Below are positions 18,687 to 27,653 of a DNA stretch of 64,000 nucleotides, piece after piece. The notes under the pieces are model-generated. The model saw nothing but the letters and a program-made list of their open reading frames with translations. It was not told the DNA's origin and did not search any database. Made by a program: the position numbers and the translations under genes. The stretch is from an uncultured Planctomycetaceae bacterium (GTDB taxonomy: Bacteria > Planctomycetota > Planctomycetia > Pirellulales > Pirellulaceae), in the NCBI GenBank assembly GCA_937862885.1, contig CALMEE010000136.1, forward strand, positions 62,001-126,000, given 5' to 3'. Positions within the stretch are counted from its first letter, which is position 1, and every line of letters starts with the position of its first letter.

Positions 18687-20198
18687 TCAGTAGGCTTTGG
18701 CAAAAATAGCTCGATCTACGGTTTTCTGGCCCGTAAAGATGCAGTTACCCGGGTACTTCTCTTGGTTGAAGGGAATGCACCGAATGGTGACTTTGTGTTG
18801 TTTGCAGATTTCAGTTACTTCCGGCGAATCCACAAACGGGCAAAGCGCAAAGCCTCCGTGAATTTCCGGTCTTTGCAAATTCTTTGGCGTGAAGAACTCA
18901 ATAAACTCTTCCAGAGAATTGATTTCACGCGAGTTTTCCTGTCGAAGTTTGAGTGCTCGATCGTAAAGCGTTTGTTGAATGTTATCCAAGATCGTGATCA
19001 CTGATTTGACAAACTCGTTGCGATCCAGACTGCCTGACTCACCAGTATCGCGACGCGCGAAAAACACCTTGTTCTCATTGATATCTCTGGGGCCAATTTC
19101 CAGCCGAATGGGCACACCTCGCTTGATGTGAAACCACTTTTTCTCGCCGCCACGCATATCACGTCGATCGACAACGACTTCGAGCGGTTGGCCATGATAG
19201 TTTTGGTCGGCCAATTCTCGCTGCAATGTTTCACAGTAACTCAACACCCTCGATTTTTCATCATCTGTTTTGAATATCGGCATAATGACAATCTGCTTCG
19301 GAGCCAAGCGGGGCGGCAGAACTAAACCGTCGTCATCGCCATGCGTCATGATCAGTGCCCCCACCATGCGCGTGGATAATCCCCACGACGTCGTCCACGC
19401 GTATCGCACCTCTTCCGTTTCACTTTGGAATTTGATGTCTTGAGCTTTAGCAAAGTTCTGCCCGAGAAAATGCGATGTTCCGGATTGCAGCGCCTTGCGA
19501 TCCTGCATCATGGCTTCAATCGTTAATGTGGAAACGGCTCCTGGGAATCGTTCGCCAGAAGTTTTCTCCCCCTTGATCACAGGCATCGCCATGTGGTTTT
19601 CGGCAAAATCGGCGTAGACATCCAGCATGCGACGCGTTTCGATCCACGCTTCTTCGGACGTGGCATGGACTGTATGCCCCTCTTGCCAGAGGAACTCGGC
19701 CGTCCGCAAAAACATGCGGGTCCGCAACTCCCAGCGGACGACGTTGCACCACTGGTTAATCAGGATCGGCAAATCACGATGGGATTGCACCCAGCGTGAA
19801 AACGCCGCGCCGATGATCGTTTCACTCGTCGGACGAACAACCAATGGTTCTTCGAGTTGTCCAGCCGGTTTTAGGCCACCCGATTCATTCGGCTCCAAAC
19901 GATGGTGAGTGACGACCGCACACTCTTTGGCAAATCCATCAACGTGCTCAGCTTCCTTCTCCAAAAAACTCAGCGGGATGAATAATGGGAAGTAAGCATT
20001 CTCATGGCCCGTGGCCTTGAACTTGGCATCAAGCGCCTTTTGCATGTTCTCCCAGATTCCGTACCCCCAAGGCTTGATCACCATACAGCCACGCACATCG
20101 GAGTTCTCCGCCATGTCGGCAGCTTTAATCACGGCCTGATACCATTCTGGATAATCCTCCGCCCGAGTAGGTTCGATTGCCGTCTTTTGCTTAGCCAT
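18687..20198 (-). CDS. proS: Prolyl-tRNA synthetase, archaeal/eukaryotic-type
   Basis: It charges tRNA-Pro. Class II motifs are visible: motif 2 RPTSETIIGAAFSRWVQSHRDLP and NVVRWELRTRMFLRTAEFLWQEGHT, and motif 3 near GLSTRMVGALIMTHGDDDGLVLPPRLAP. There is no YbaK-type editing insertion. The length of 503 and a C-terminal Tyr (AKAY) mark the shorter ProS form shared with archaea and some bacteria. ATG 20198 begins a normal N-terminus. It is convergent with the Hpt gene. Confidence 0.95.
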   Translation of the reverse strand: MAKQKTAIEPTRAEDYPEWYQAVIKAADMAENSDVRGCMVIKPWGYGIWENMQKALDAKFKATGHENAYFPLFIPLSFLEKEAEHVDGFAKECAVVTHHRLEPNESGGLKPAGQLEEPLVVRPTSETIIGAAFSRWVQSHRDLPILINQWCNVVRWELRTRMFLRTAEFLWQEGHTVHATSEEAWIETRRMLDVYADFAENHMAMPVIKGEKTSGERFPGAVSTLTIEAMMQDRKALQSGTSHFLGQNFAKAQDIKFQSETEEVRYAWTTSWGLSTRMVGALIMTHGDDDGLVLPPRLAPKQIVIMPIFKTDDEKSRVLSYCETLQRELADQNYHGQPLEVVVDRRDMRGGEKKWFHIKRGVPIRLEIGPRDINENKVFFARRDTGESGSLDRNEFVKSVITILDNIQQTLYDRALKLRQENSREINSLEEFIEFFTPKNLQRPEIHGGFALCPFVDSPEVTEICKQHKVTIRCIPFNQEKYPGNCIFTGQKTVDRAIFAKAY

Positions 20199-20971
20199 TT
20201 GTCGTTAGCCTTCCGAAAATCCTGTAAATAAAAAACTTGGGGTGCTCCATTGAAAATTGTGCAACCCTACCGACAATCGCAACAAACACATTGCAGTTGT
20301 GCCCGATTGCCCCAGAGCATCAAAACAAATGAGCCCCGTAAATCGCCAACAGTTTAGCTTAACCAAAGCAATTAATCAGCAGGGTATCGCATTCCACCTA
20401 GCATTCTATCGAAGTTAATCTAGGAAACAGCTCTACTAGTAACCGCAAAATCTTGTGCAAGTTCTGATTCATCAGCCGAGAGCGATGACATCGTCTCTAC
20501 CTAGTTTGCCCGCCCGGGAACGCAAGGTGGATGATTGAAAGCGCGTCCTTAAGATACTGCACTCTACTCACCAATGCTTGATCACGAATTCTTCGGCGAC
20601 AACGTTGCGTGGGAAAGATATCGGGCGCAAGATTTCGCTTGTGGCGTCAAACTCCATCGCCTCGCAAGCTAAGCCAACGATGGTCGGAATTTCCTGCTCT
20701 TCTTGAACACATGCATAGAGACCAAACATGGCCGAGTTGACGCAGCAAGGAAACTTGCTGGCTGGACCATCAAGCTGCAACTGCGCAATCAAACCATAGA
20801 TTTGCCGACGCTGCAAACGAAACAACGAATCGATGGGAGAACCGATTCAATTGATTGACGGCAACTCCACCGCTGCTCCGTGCAGGTCTCAATTCAGACG
20901 ATTGTCGGCGAGTTGGTTCGTCAATTAGAAAGCCTATATCGATTGCTTCTCTAAGAATATGACCTTCAACC
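20199..20971. other. 773-base gap with possible gene remnant
   Basis: On the minus strand, 20568-20825 (TTG) encodes 85 residues with protein-like composition (GLYACVQEEQEIPTIVGLAC, ending VAEEFVIKHW) but no ATG, no ribosome site and no recognisable family. It could be the tail of a decayed gene. The rest, including the proS leader, shows nothing I can name. Confidence 0.35.
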
Positions 20972-21778
20972 TCAGATCGTCAGCAGCTCGGAAATCAGTC
21001 GTTCGGCATCCAGACAACTTTGCTCCGCAGCATATCGTCGGTTTGCAGCTGCGAAGTAATTCATTACCTGAATTTGGGAGGGCAGGGCCGTTAGCACGGA
21101 ATCAGCAATCCGTTGATTAAGATCGGGATTGGCTGCTCGTGGCCGCACGTTCTCTATGGATCGCGCGAACGAACTCAACATTAGATTGGCTTGTTGCGAT
21201 TTGGACACGGCATCAACGTGCACATCCAATGCACTTTGTTCTTCGTCGAATTTGAAATCCTGAACTCGATCTGCTACGAATGCGAATTCCGCTGCTTGTT
21301 CGACGTTGGGAAATAGACTTAGCCAAAGATCGGTCCAGCGTTCGATACGGTTCACATATTTGTGCAACTGAGTGACAACTGGCACGGCATCATCATTAGC
21401 ACGCAAGAGCAAATGAATTGCCCGATTACGCACTTCCACATGACCGACAAGCGATCCCTTGGCGATCCCTGCGAAATCGGAAACTCCTTTGCTTATCGAT
21501 TGCTGATTCAAAACCGCACCCCAAACTCGGGTCAGCAATTCGCTGACGACAATCTCTTCGACCACTAAGGAAATCGCTGGCCAAGGATCATGCAGCGGCT
21601 GCGGGTACGTTATGTCGCTATGAAAAACCTTAAGCGTGCGGTGCCAACGATCGAACCTAGCTTTGTTATTGACCCAGTAGTCAATTTGATTTTCCAAGGA
21701 AATTTGGTTATCAAGGGCGATTTCATCTGCTCGACCTGCAATCCATGCTCCCAAAACTGCGAGTTGACTGGCGTGCAT
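20972..21778 (-). CDS. Hypothetical helical protein
   Basis: A 268-residue protein of mostly helical, soluble composition with no signal peptide. ATG 21778 has a good ribosome site (GGAG six bases upstream), which supports real translation. Visible stretches include WPAISLVVEEIVVSELLTRVWG and a C-terminal Ala/Arg/Glu-rich helix. The Glu and His spacing vaguely recalls ferritin-like bundles, but I cannot confirm this and assign no function. It follows the 86-residue ORF at 21856 by 77 bases. Confidence 0.75.
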   Translation of the reverse strand: MHASQLAVLGAWIAGRADEIALDNQISLENQIDYWVNNKARFDRWHRTLKVFHSDITYPQPLHDPWPAISLVVEEIVVSELLTRVWGAVLNQQSISKGVSDFAGIAKGSLVGHVEVRNRAIHLLLRANDDAVPVVTQLHKYVNRIERWTDLWLSLFPNVEQAAEFAFVADRVQDFKFDEEQSALDVHVDAVSKSQQANLMLSSFARSIENVRPRAANPDLNQRIADSVLTALPSQIQVMNYFAAANRRYAAEQSCLDAERLISELLTI

Positions 21779-21855
21779 CTTTTCTCCTCACGTATTCGTT
21801 CGTTGGTAGATTCAATGGCTGGTTCATGCAGAAAAGCAATCCCAGTGCCAGAGTC

Positions 21856-22116
21856 TCAAAATTGGAACCAGTCATCAAAATCACCATGCTGCACTCGAAC
21901 AATCCCCGGGAAATCTCCAAATTTGTCGGCAAACAGTCGCCTCAATCGAGTCGAGGCTTCGATGCTTTTTTGCGACATTCGTTGTCCGGAATCCAAATAA
22001 CGTTGCAATTGAACCACATCGTAATTTTGAATGGCCGCCTGGAATTCCCAAGTTAGATACCCTGTCGTTGCGGACGCGAATAGGGTTTTTTGGAGGAATA
22101 TCGAAATCGAACTCAT
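21856..22116 (-). CDS. Small hypothetical protein
   Basis: An 86-residue frame from ATG 22116, ending DDWFQF, with a helical central region (YLDSGQRMSQKSIEASTRLR). Composition is protein-like and it sits just upstream of the gene at 20972 on the same strand, but no ribosome site is visible. The start codon lies inside a perfect 9-bp inverted repeat. Family not recognised. Confidence 0.4.
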   Translation of the reverse strand: MSSISIFLQKTLFASATTGYLTWEFQAAIQNYDVVQLQRYLDSGQRMSQKSIEASTRLRRLFADKFGDFPGIVRVQHGDFDDWFQF

Positions 22117-22132
22117 GTATGAAATGAGTTCG
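22108..22132 (-). promoter_or_regulatory. Perfect inverted repeat covering a start codon
   Basis: CGAACTCAT, 7-base loop, ATGAGTTCG. In RNA read from the minus strand this is a 9-bp hairpin with the proposed ATG of the 86-residue ORF in its 3' arm, so it could limit translation or act as an operator. Confidence 0.35.
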
Positions 22133-22412
22133 TAGTTGCAACTTGGCAAAGCCGAAAAGCCCCGGTGTTGTCGCAGTGAAATCGAGCGGTTTCGCAATGA
22201 TGCAATCTATCCGCTTGCCTAGTCGCGGTTCCAGGAGTTTGTGAAATTCTTATCCGAGCAAGACTCAATCTTGCGTGATAAAATGAAAGTAGGTTGCAAT
22301 TTCCCAACGCACCAATGAACACCTTAAGAACCCGTCTACTTCGAAGCCAATCCTCTTGTTGATTAGTCTGTCGGACAACATTAAATCGACTTCGTTTGTA
22401 GATCGCAAACCC

Positions 22413-22838
22413 TCATTCAGCGGTGCGCACCATCACCATCCAACCGACATTGAATCGGTCCATGACCATGCCAAAACTTGGTGACCAAAAGGTTTTGGTA
22501 AGCGGCATCTCGACTTGGCCGCCTTCGGCCAACGCGTTAAAGAATCGCTGGGCCTCTGCTTCCGTCTCAACAGAGAGGGCAAGGCGAAAACCTGCAAACT
22601 TCGTTGTGTCATCGCGACCATCCGACGCCATGATCATGGTCTCGCCTACCCTAAATTCGGCATGCATGATCTTATTCTCGAATCCTTCCTGCAACATGCC
22701 GGGCGGCACGGGATCAGGGGACTCGTTATACCGCATGACCATTCCGGTTTGTGCCCCAAGTGCCGTGCGGTAAAAATCAAGGGCTGCTTCACACCGACCA
22801 GCAAAGAACAAATAAGGGGAAATGTTTGTTGTGTTCAT
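22413..22838 (-). CDS. PhnB-like VOC family protein
   Basis: A 141-residue glyoxalase/VOC-fold protein: ISPYLFFAGRCEAALDFYRTAL, HAEFRVGETMIMASDG and the C-terminal WMVMV are typical of PhnB / 3-demethylubiquinone methyltransferase-like entries, which mostly lack a proven reaction. AGGA precedes ATG 22838. It is the last gene of the run regulated, by inference, by the ECF42 sigma factor; PhnB-like genes commonly sit with DGPF/YCII genes. Confidence 0.88.
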   Translation of the reverse strand: MNTTNISPYLFFAGRCEAALDFYRTALGAQTGMVMRYNESPDPVPPGMLQEGFENKIMHAEFRVGETMIMASDGRDDTTKFAGFRLALSVETEAEAQRFFNALAEGGQVEMPLTKTFWSPSFGMVMDRFNVGWMVMVRTAE

Positions 22839-22864
22839 AAGTAATTTTCCTATAAAGAATAATT

Positions 22865-23266
22865 TCAGTTTGTGATTTTTGAATTTGGTTCAGCATCGAC
22901 ACCAAATGCAAGATTGACGATTGCTGATCGTCGTAGTGCTAACGCAAGCCAAACCAACACGCCAATAATGATTGGAAAGAACCACGGATCACCTACCCGC
23001 AAGTGAGTCCAAACCGCTCCCCCTAGATAACCTGTCACCAGAATGGCGCCAAAAAATGATGTGCGCGGAATTAGGAACAACAGTGTTACCAAAATCTCGA
23101 GGACACCGAGCATGGGAAGCAAGTCCAGCGGAATCTCAAGCTTGCTCATCATCTCGTCTTTTCCTTGCCAATCGAGAAATTTGGGGAGCCCACTGATTCC
23201 AATCAAGAACACGCCGACCAACCCAGTGAGAATCCATCCAGTTATCTGTCTTGTTTTGTTTGTCAT
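22865..23266 (-). CDS. DoxX-like integral membrane protein
   Basis: A 133-residue protein with four predicted membrane helices (ITGWILTGLVGVFLIGISG, MLGVLEILVTLLFLIP, GAILVTGYLGGAVWTHL, FFPIIIGVLVWLALAL), fitting the DoxX_2 group. The function is not established; relatives are linked to redox and thiol stress. GGAG precedes ATG 23266. It is 26 bases upstream of the PhnB-like gene, so the two are likely co-transcribed. Confidence 0.88.
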   Translation of the reverse strand: MTNKTRQITGWILTGLVGVFLIGISGLPKFLDWQGKDEMMSKLEIPLDLLPMLGVLEILVTLLFLIPRTSFFGAILVTGYLGGAVWTHLRVGDPWFFPIIIGVLVWLALALRRSAIVNLAFGVDAEPNSKITN

Positions 23267-23322
23267 TTCTTCAAATCTCCGTATGCGTGATTAAAATGCA
23301 TTTCACCGATCAAAGGTAGCTC

Positions 23323-23481
23323 ATGCAAATAACATGGTTTTCTTATCGTACACCTGCTCGTACTCCTGCGCGACGCAATGGCAAACCTACTCGACTCGGA
23401 CGTGTCGAAACCATTGCGTACGATTACGAGTACCGCCGGTGGCTGAGTATGAACAAGAAGGGACGTGAGGATCAACATTGA
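23323..23481 (+). CDS. Possible 52-residue basic protein
   Basis: A short frame from ATG 23323 (AAAGG nine bases upstream) through the only wide gap of the minus-strand DGPF run, in the opposite orientation. The product is basic and rich in Arg, Tyr and Trp (RRNGKPTRLGR, YDYEYRRWL), more protein-like than the overlapping minus frame. The family is not recognised. It may be a real small protein or the end of a lost gene. Confidence 0.35.
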   Translation: MQITWFSYRTPARTPARRNGKPTRLGRVETIAYDYEYRRWLSMNKKGREDQH

Positions 23482-23487
23482 TCAATC

Positions 23488-24228
23488 TTACATCTCTGCC
23501 ATGTCAAAGACCTGGCGCACTTCGACCGCTCCAAAGGTAACCCCAGGATGTTGCGATGCTATGGCTAATGCTTCCTCCGAATCATTGGCCAGGATCATGT
23601 AGTAGCCACCAAGAACCTCGTTCGTTTCCGCAAAGGGGCCATCGGATATCAGCCGCTGCCCGCCGCGCACGCGCACGCAGGTGGCAATGGTGGTCGCATG
23701 CAGCGGGGCTGCCGACAAAAAGCGACCTTGTTGATCAATTCGATTCGCCAGCGCAATCGCATCGCGTAGAGTGCACTGTTGTGTAACCTCATCCACCTGC
23801 TGCCAAAGACTTTCGTCATCGTAGCAGATCAACAGGTAACGCTTCAGTCCCTGTGGTGATTCCGAGCCCAGCTTGGAGTTCGGCAAGCCGTCTATCGCGA
23901 GAACGGGCCGAATCTCAACTGTTCCCTTGTGGACCGGCGGCAGTCGCGTCGCGATCCCGATGGCTTCGTCCAGATCCTCCAGCTCGAGAATGTAGTAGCC
24001 GCCGAGCTGCTCCACGGTTTCGGCAAAGGGCCCTGCTGTCACTTGCGATTCGCCGTGGCGCACCCGAACCGTTGAAGCGGTAGCCACCGGGTGCAGCGGC
24101 GAGGCGTCCAGAAATTTTCCTTGGGCGGCGAGCTCATCGCAAACCTGGCTCGACTTTTGGACGCATTCGACCCATTCGGCTTGCGTCCAGGACGTTTCCG
24201 GGCTGTAAATCAAGAACATGTATCGCAT
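23488..24228 (-). CDS. Double YCII/DGPF-domain protein
   Basis: Two YCII-related domains in one chain (about 1-115 and 125-240). Both carry the DGPF-type signature: TAGPFAETVEQLGGYYILE in the first and SDGPFAETNEVLGGYYMIL in the second. Each has an Ala/Gly-rich PLH block before it and a GTVEIRPV or GAVEVRQV ending. ATG 24228, starting MRYMFLIYS, is the family start; the 22 upstream codons are unlikely. The biochemical role of DGPF proteins is unknown; they are the usual neighbours of ECF41/ECF42 sigma factors. Confidence 0.88.
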   Translation of the reverse strand: MRYMFLIYSPETSWTQAEWVECVQKSSQVCDELAAQGKFLDASPLHPVATASTVRVRHGESQVTAGPFAETVEQLGGYYILELEDLDEAIGIATRLPPVHKGTVEIRPVLAIDGLPNSKLGSESPQGLKRYLLICYDDESLWQQVDEVTQQCTLRDAIALANRIDQQGRFLSAAPLHATTIATCVRVRGGQRLISDGPFAETNEVLGGYYMILANDSEEALAIASQHPGVTFGAVEVRQVFDMAEM

Positions 24229-24297
24229 TAAAAATCCATCGGATAAAAAATTTGAAAAATTTGCTCTACCTGCTACGACGCGGTCAGAAATCAAAGC

Positions 24298-24798
24298 CTA
24301 TACAAATGGCTTTCTGCCAAGCACTCGTCGTACGTCAGCAAGTTGTCCACGATGGGACATTTCGTGCATGGCGATAAACAGAAATAGACGTCCGTTGGTC
24401 GCAAATTCAGGGTCGGTTCGCAGCGGCTCCCATACAGCGATCGGTGTCTCGTCGAGGCGTGCATCGTCAAATTCACTCAACAGATTGAGGGTTTCTGCGT
24501 GTGCAGTCTTCCAGGCCTGCATCACTTCCGAATAGCTGGGACAGCCGGAACCATCCGCGACGGGCCACGTGCCGCCTTCAAACAGACGATCCCAATGACT
24601 GAACGGATTCGCCCGACCGCTGATCATGGACGTCAAGCCTGAGTTAGCAACAACCAAATGTCCCATGATCCACAATGGGTGATTGCCGCCGGCGGTTGTG
24701 GCAGGAGTCAACGGCGAATCCACGAGGTCGTCGGCGAGTTGCTCCACCCAGCGATGTGAAAAAAGCAGCGAATGTCGTAGGGACTCGATGGCGTTCAT
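24298..24798 (-). CDS. DinB-like family protein
   Basis: A 166-residue four-helix protein with three spaced His positions typical of DinB metal sites: HPLWIMGHL and HEMSHRGQLADVRR. The family includes thiol-dependent metalloenzymes; the substrate is unknown. It starts 8 bases after the stop of the YCII gene at 24807, so co-translation is likely. The C-terminal LGRKPF closes the last helix. Confidence 0.85.
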   Translation of the reverse strand: MNAIESLRHSLLFSHRWVEQLADDLVDSPLTPATTAGGNHPLWIMGHLVVANSGLTSMISGRANPFSHWDRLFEGGTWPVADGSGCPSYSEVMQAWKTAHAETLNLLSEFDDARLDETPIAVWEPLRTDPEFATNGRLFLFIAMHEMSHRGQLADVRRVLGRKPFV

Positions 24799-24806
24799 TT
24801 TTGAAA

Positions 24807-25211
24807 TTAGTTATCCAGTTTGACTTGGTGACGAGATTGATATTCAGCGTAAAGTCGATTGATAGACTCATTCGCCGGTCGGATTTCAAAAGGCCCCATT
24901 TGCACTCCCGGGTGTTTCGACATTAACTCGATGGCATGATTCATATCATCGGCCTCCAGCAGCAGAATTCCCCCCAACACCTCTTTGGTCTCAGCGTAGG
25001 GTCCCGCAGTTGCAACCACTCGCTTATTTCCATCGCAACGCAACGTTACGGAATCGCAGGTTGATCCCAGGGCTTCACCACCGAGAAAATGTCCACCACG
25101 GCGCAATTCGTCATCGTAAGCAAAACATTGGTCGATAATTGCGCTGGCATCATCCGCCATGATTTTCGCAACTTTTGCTTCGTCACAGTATCCCAAACAA
25201 ATAAATTTCAT
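24807..25211 (-). CDS. YCII/DGPF-domain protein
   Basis: A single YCII-related domain beginning [11 protein letters not shown], with the signature [20 protein letters not shown] and the ending [10 protein letters not shown]. The start at 25211 is supported by AGGA eight bases upstream, and the longer frame to 25280 overlaps untranslated DNA. DGPF function is unknown. It is the second gene of the divergent operon, 69 bases after the fusion protein gene. Confidence 0.9.
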   Translation of the reverse strand: MKFICLGYCDEAKVAKIMADDASAIIDQCFAYDDELRRGGHFLGGEALGSTCDSVTLRCDGNKRVVATAGPYAETKEVLGGILLLEADDMNHAIELMSKHPGVQMGPFEIRPANESINRLYAEYQSRHQVKLDN

Positions 25212-25280
25212 ATTACTTATCCTCTTGCTCAAAATCATTGATCGCCAACTTCTCAAACACGGCTTGAAGGATGAACTCAA

Positions 25281-26180
25281 TTAACAAGCTTGATTTCCAG
25301 CCGCCGCGTAATCGGGCATATCGTGCCTGTCGGGATCGCGAATCGGCCAAGTTTGATTCGTCATGGGATTGAACGGCATCGACACATGATCGTGAACCAC
25401 TTTCCAGCGGCCGTCGATTTTGCGATAGCCGACCGTGACGCGCAACCAGGACTGAGCACAAGGATGATCCGGATTATCGGGAACCACAAAATGATGCAGC
25501 GAGTGCAGCACCGCCACATGGCCGTCGACATGCAAAACCAAATCGCGATGCTCGGAACGAAAATGGTCAGGAAAGTAAGGAAAACAATTTGCCCAGACCT
25601 GACGAATCGCTTCGCGGCCCACAGTCTTGTATGGCGGGATGCAGTCGAACAGCACAGCATCCTCGGCATAATCGGCCACTAGCGCATCGGGGTCTTTACG
25701 TTCTAAGGCCCGAGTCCAAGTGGCGATCAAACGACGGATCGCAGCCTCATCGTCCGACATGCTTTCCAATTGCCTCGCCTGCTGGGCTTCCTCCTCACGC
25801 AGTTCGCCGCTGGGATCGAATTCCGCAAAGTCATCCAGTTCATATAATGGCCGGATTTCAATATCGGAATCCGTGTCCATGGGGTTAGGACATTTCTTGA
25901 CCCACTCGATAGCTTCGTCAATGGAGTCGACCTCCCACAACCAAAATCCAGCAACGAGTTCATTGGTTTCCGCAAACGGCCCAGCGGTCACGAATCGTTC
26001 CTTGCCGCTAAATCGGACGCGAAATCCTTCTTTAGTGGGCCGCAGTCCCTCGCCCATCTTCATGACCCCCGCGTCAATCAACTGCTGATTAAATCGCCCC
26101 ATCTCGGCGAACAACTCCTCCCCAGGCATTTCCCCGGTTTCGGAACCCATGGTCGCTTTGACGAATACAGCAACTCGCAT
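25281..26180 (-). CDS. YCII/DGPF domain fused to SnoaL-like domain
   Basis: Residues 1-115 are a YCII-type domain (MRVAVFVKATMGSETG, TAGPFAETNELVAGFWLWE, IEIRPLYEL). Residues 140-290 are a SnoaL/NTF2-like domain: AAIRRLIATWTRALERKD, DYAEDAVLFD, GREAIRQVWAN, WLRVTVGYRKIDGRWKVVHDH. NTF2-like domains often bind small hydrophobic ligands or act as isomerases. It is the first gene of the operon, about 56 bases from the predicted start of transcription. SnoaL-like domains also occur as C-terminal controls in ECF41 sigma factors, which makes this fusion notable. Confidence 0.9.
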   Translation of the reverse strand: MRVAVFVKATMGSETGEMPGEELFAEMGRFNQQLIDAGVMKMGEGLRPTKEGFRVRFSGKERFVTAGPFAETNELVAGFWLWEVDSIDEAIEWVKKCPNPMDTDSDIEIRPLYELDDFAEFDPSGELREEEAQQARQLESMSDDEAAIRRLIATWTRALERKDPDALVADYAEDAVLFDCIPPYKTVGREAIRQVWANCFPYFPDHFRSEHRDLVLHVDGHVAVLHSLHHFVVPDNPDHPCAQSWLRVTVGYRKIDGRWKVVHDHVSMPFNPMTNQTWPIRDPDRHDMPDYAAAGNQAC

Positions 26181-26241
26181 AGTGAAATCTCCTCTTGACC
26201 TGAACTAAATTCCTGGAGCATTAATTCCAATTTCGCTCAGT

Positions 26242-26269
26242 TGTCGAATGTCGCGCCGATTAATCGACA
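26242..26269. promoter_or_regulatory. Symmetric bidirectional ECF42-type promoter candidate
   Basis: TGTCGA (26242-26247), 16 bases, TCGACA (26264-26269). Read on the plus strand it gives -35 TGTCGA, 17-base spacer, -10 CGAC (26265-26268); read on the minus strand it gives the identical TGTCGA, 17 bases, CGAC (26246-26243). I recall TGTCGA and CGA/TC as the motif reported for ECF42 targets in Streptomyces. The element sits between the sigma factor and the DGPF operon. Confidence 0.65.
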
Positions 26270-26358
26270 CAGAAATGAAAAAAGTCTTCAAAATTATTAG
26301 AACCTTTGTGGCTACTGTCAGATAACAATCTGTTGAAATGCGGTAAATCCATTAGACT

Positions 26359-27633
26359 ATGGTCATGGATGCGAACTTAGGGGCGGATACGTCACAACAA
26401 ATTGAAGAAATTTATCGCGCGGAATCGCGGCGAGTTTTCGCGTCGTTGGTGCGGTTGCTGGGCGATTTCGATTTGGCCGAAGAAGCCATGCAAGAGGCAT
26501 TTGGCCAAGCCATGACCACTTGGTCCGAAACGGGAATTCCGGATAACCCGCGAGCTTGGCTCGTTTCCACCGGGCGGTTCAAGGCCATCGACGCGCTACG
26601 ACGACAGAATCGCTTGCAGCAGCTATCACCCGAAATCCGCCAGCGTTTGGAGTCCGTCCAGCGGCATAACTCCGAACGAGCCGGCAACGAAATTGAAGAT
26701 GACCTTTTGCGGCTGATTTTTGCTTGTTGCCATCCAGCCATCGATCCCAAAGTTCAAATTCCCTTGACGTTACGCGAAGTTTGTGGGTTGACGACGGACG
26801 AGGTCGCCAGCGCGTTTTTGACGGCACCCGCTACGATGGCCCAGCGGATCGTGCGTGGCAAATCCAAAATTCGCGATGCGGGGATTCCGTTCGCGATTCC
26901 GACCAATGAGGAATTGGCCGAACGGTTGGACGCCGTGCTGACAGTGATCTACCTGATTTTTAACGAAGGGTACTCCGCTTCATCAGGCGAATCCGTTTTG
27001 CGTCCCGCTGTGTCGGGAGAAGCAATTCGCTTGGGCCGTTTGCTACTCGAGTTGTTGCCGGAACCGGAAGTGATGGGCTTATTGGCCTTGATGTTGCTAC
27101 AAGAATCGCGACGAGCGGCGCGGACGGCCAGCGATGGTTCGATCATTCTGATGGAGGACCAAGACCGACGATTATGGGATCGAGGTTTGATCGAAGAGGG
27201 ACTCGACTTAATCGAACGAGTTTTCTCCACACGTCGCTTTGGCAGCTATTCCATTCAGGCCGCCATTGCCGCCGTCCATGCCCGTGCGAAAACAACAAGC
27301 GAAACCGACTGGCGGCAAATGGTAGCCCTGTACGACGTGTTACTGCGTTTGGAGCCATCCCCCGTTGTCGAACTCAATCGAGCCGTCGCCTTGGCCATGC
27401 GAGATGGTCCTCAGGCAGGACTAACGATCATCGATCAGTTGCTTGAGCGCGGCGAATTGACTCAATACCACCTCACCCACGCCGCCCGAGCCGATCTGCT
27501 TCGCAGAAACGGCCAAGAACAAGAAGCGATCGAAGCCTACCAACATGCGTTTCGTCTCGCGCGACAAGAACCCGAGCAAAGATTCATTCAAATGCGGCTG
27601 GAGGAACTTGGGGAACGAAAATTACCGACATGA
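26359..27633 (+). CDS. ECF42-type RNA polymerase sigma factor with TPR-like C-terminal extension
   Basis: Region 2 ([40 protein letters not shown]) and region 4 ([32 protein letters not shown]) occupy residues 1-180. They are followed by the DUF6596 stretch ([16 protein letters not shown]) and a TPR-like tail (about 290-420: [31 protein letters not shown]). This architecture, with no anti-sigma gene nearby, is the ECF42 group, in which the extension is thought to control activity. It is divergent from the DGPF operon with a shared symmetric promoter element, suggesting autoregulation. No strong ribosome site precedes ATG 26359; ATG 26365 is an alternative. Confidence 0.93.
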   Translation: MVMDANLGADTSQQIEEIYRAESRRVFASLVRLLGDFDLAEEAMQEAFGQAMTTWSETGIPDNPRAWLVSTGRFKAIDALRRQNRLQQLSPEIRQRLESVQRHNSERAGNEIEDDLLRLIFACCHPAIDPKVQIPLTLREVCGLTTDEVASAFLTAPATMAQRIVRGKSKIRDAGIPFAIPTNEELAERLDAVLTVIYLIFNEGYSASSGESVLRPAVSGEAIRLGRLLLELLPEPEVMGLLALMLLQESRRAARTASDGSIILMEDQDRRLWDRGLIEEGLDLIERVFSTRRFGSYSIQAAIAAVHARAKTTSETDWRQMVALYDVLLRLEPSPVVELNRAVALAMRDGPQAGLTIIDQLLERGELTQYHLTHAARADLLRRNGQEQEAIEAYQHAFRLARQEPEQRFIQMRLEELGERKLPT

Positions 27634-27653
27634 ATGGAGGTGATGTACGTCAA

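Noticed and set aside
18648-19004. 118-codon ORF antisense to proS
   Set aside because: It lies inside the strongly conserved synthetase gene and its frame follows the codon pattern of proS.
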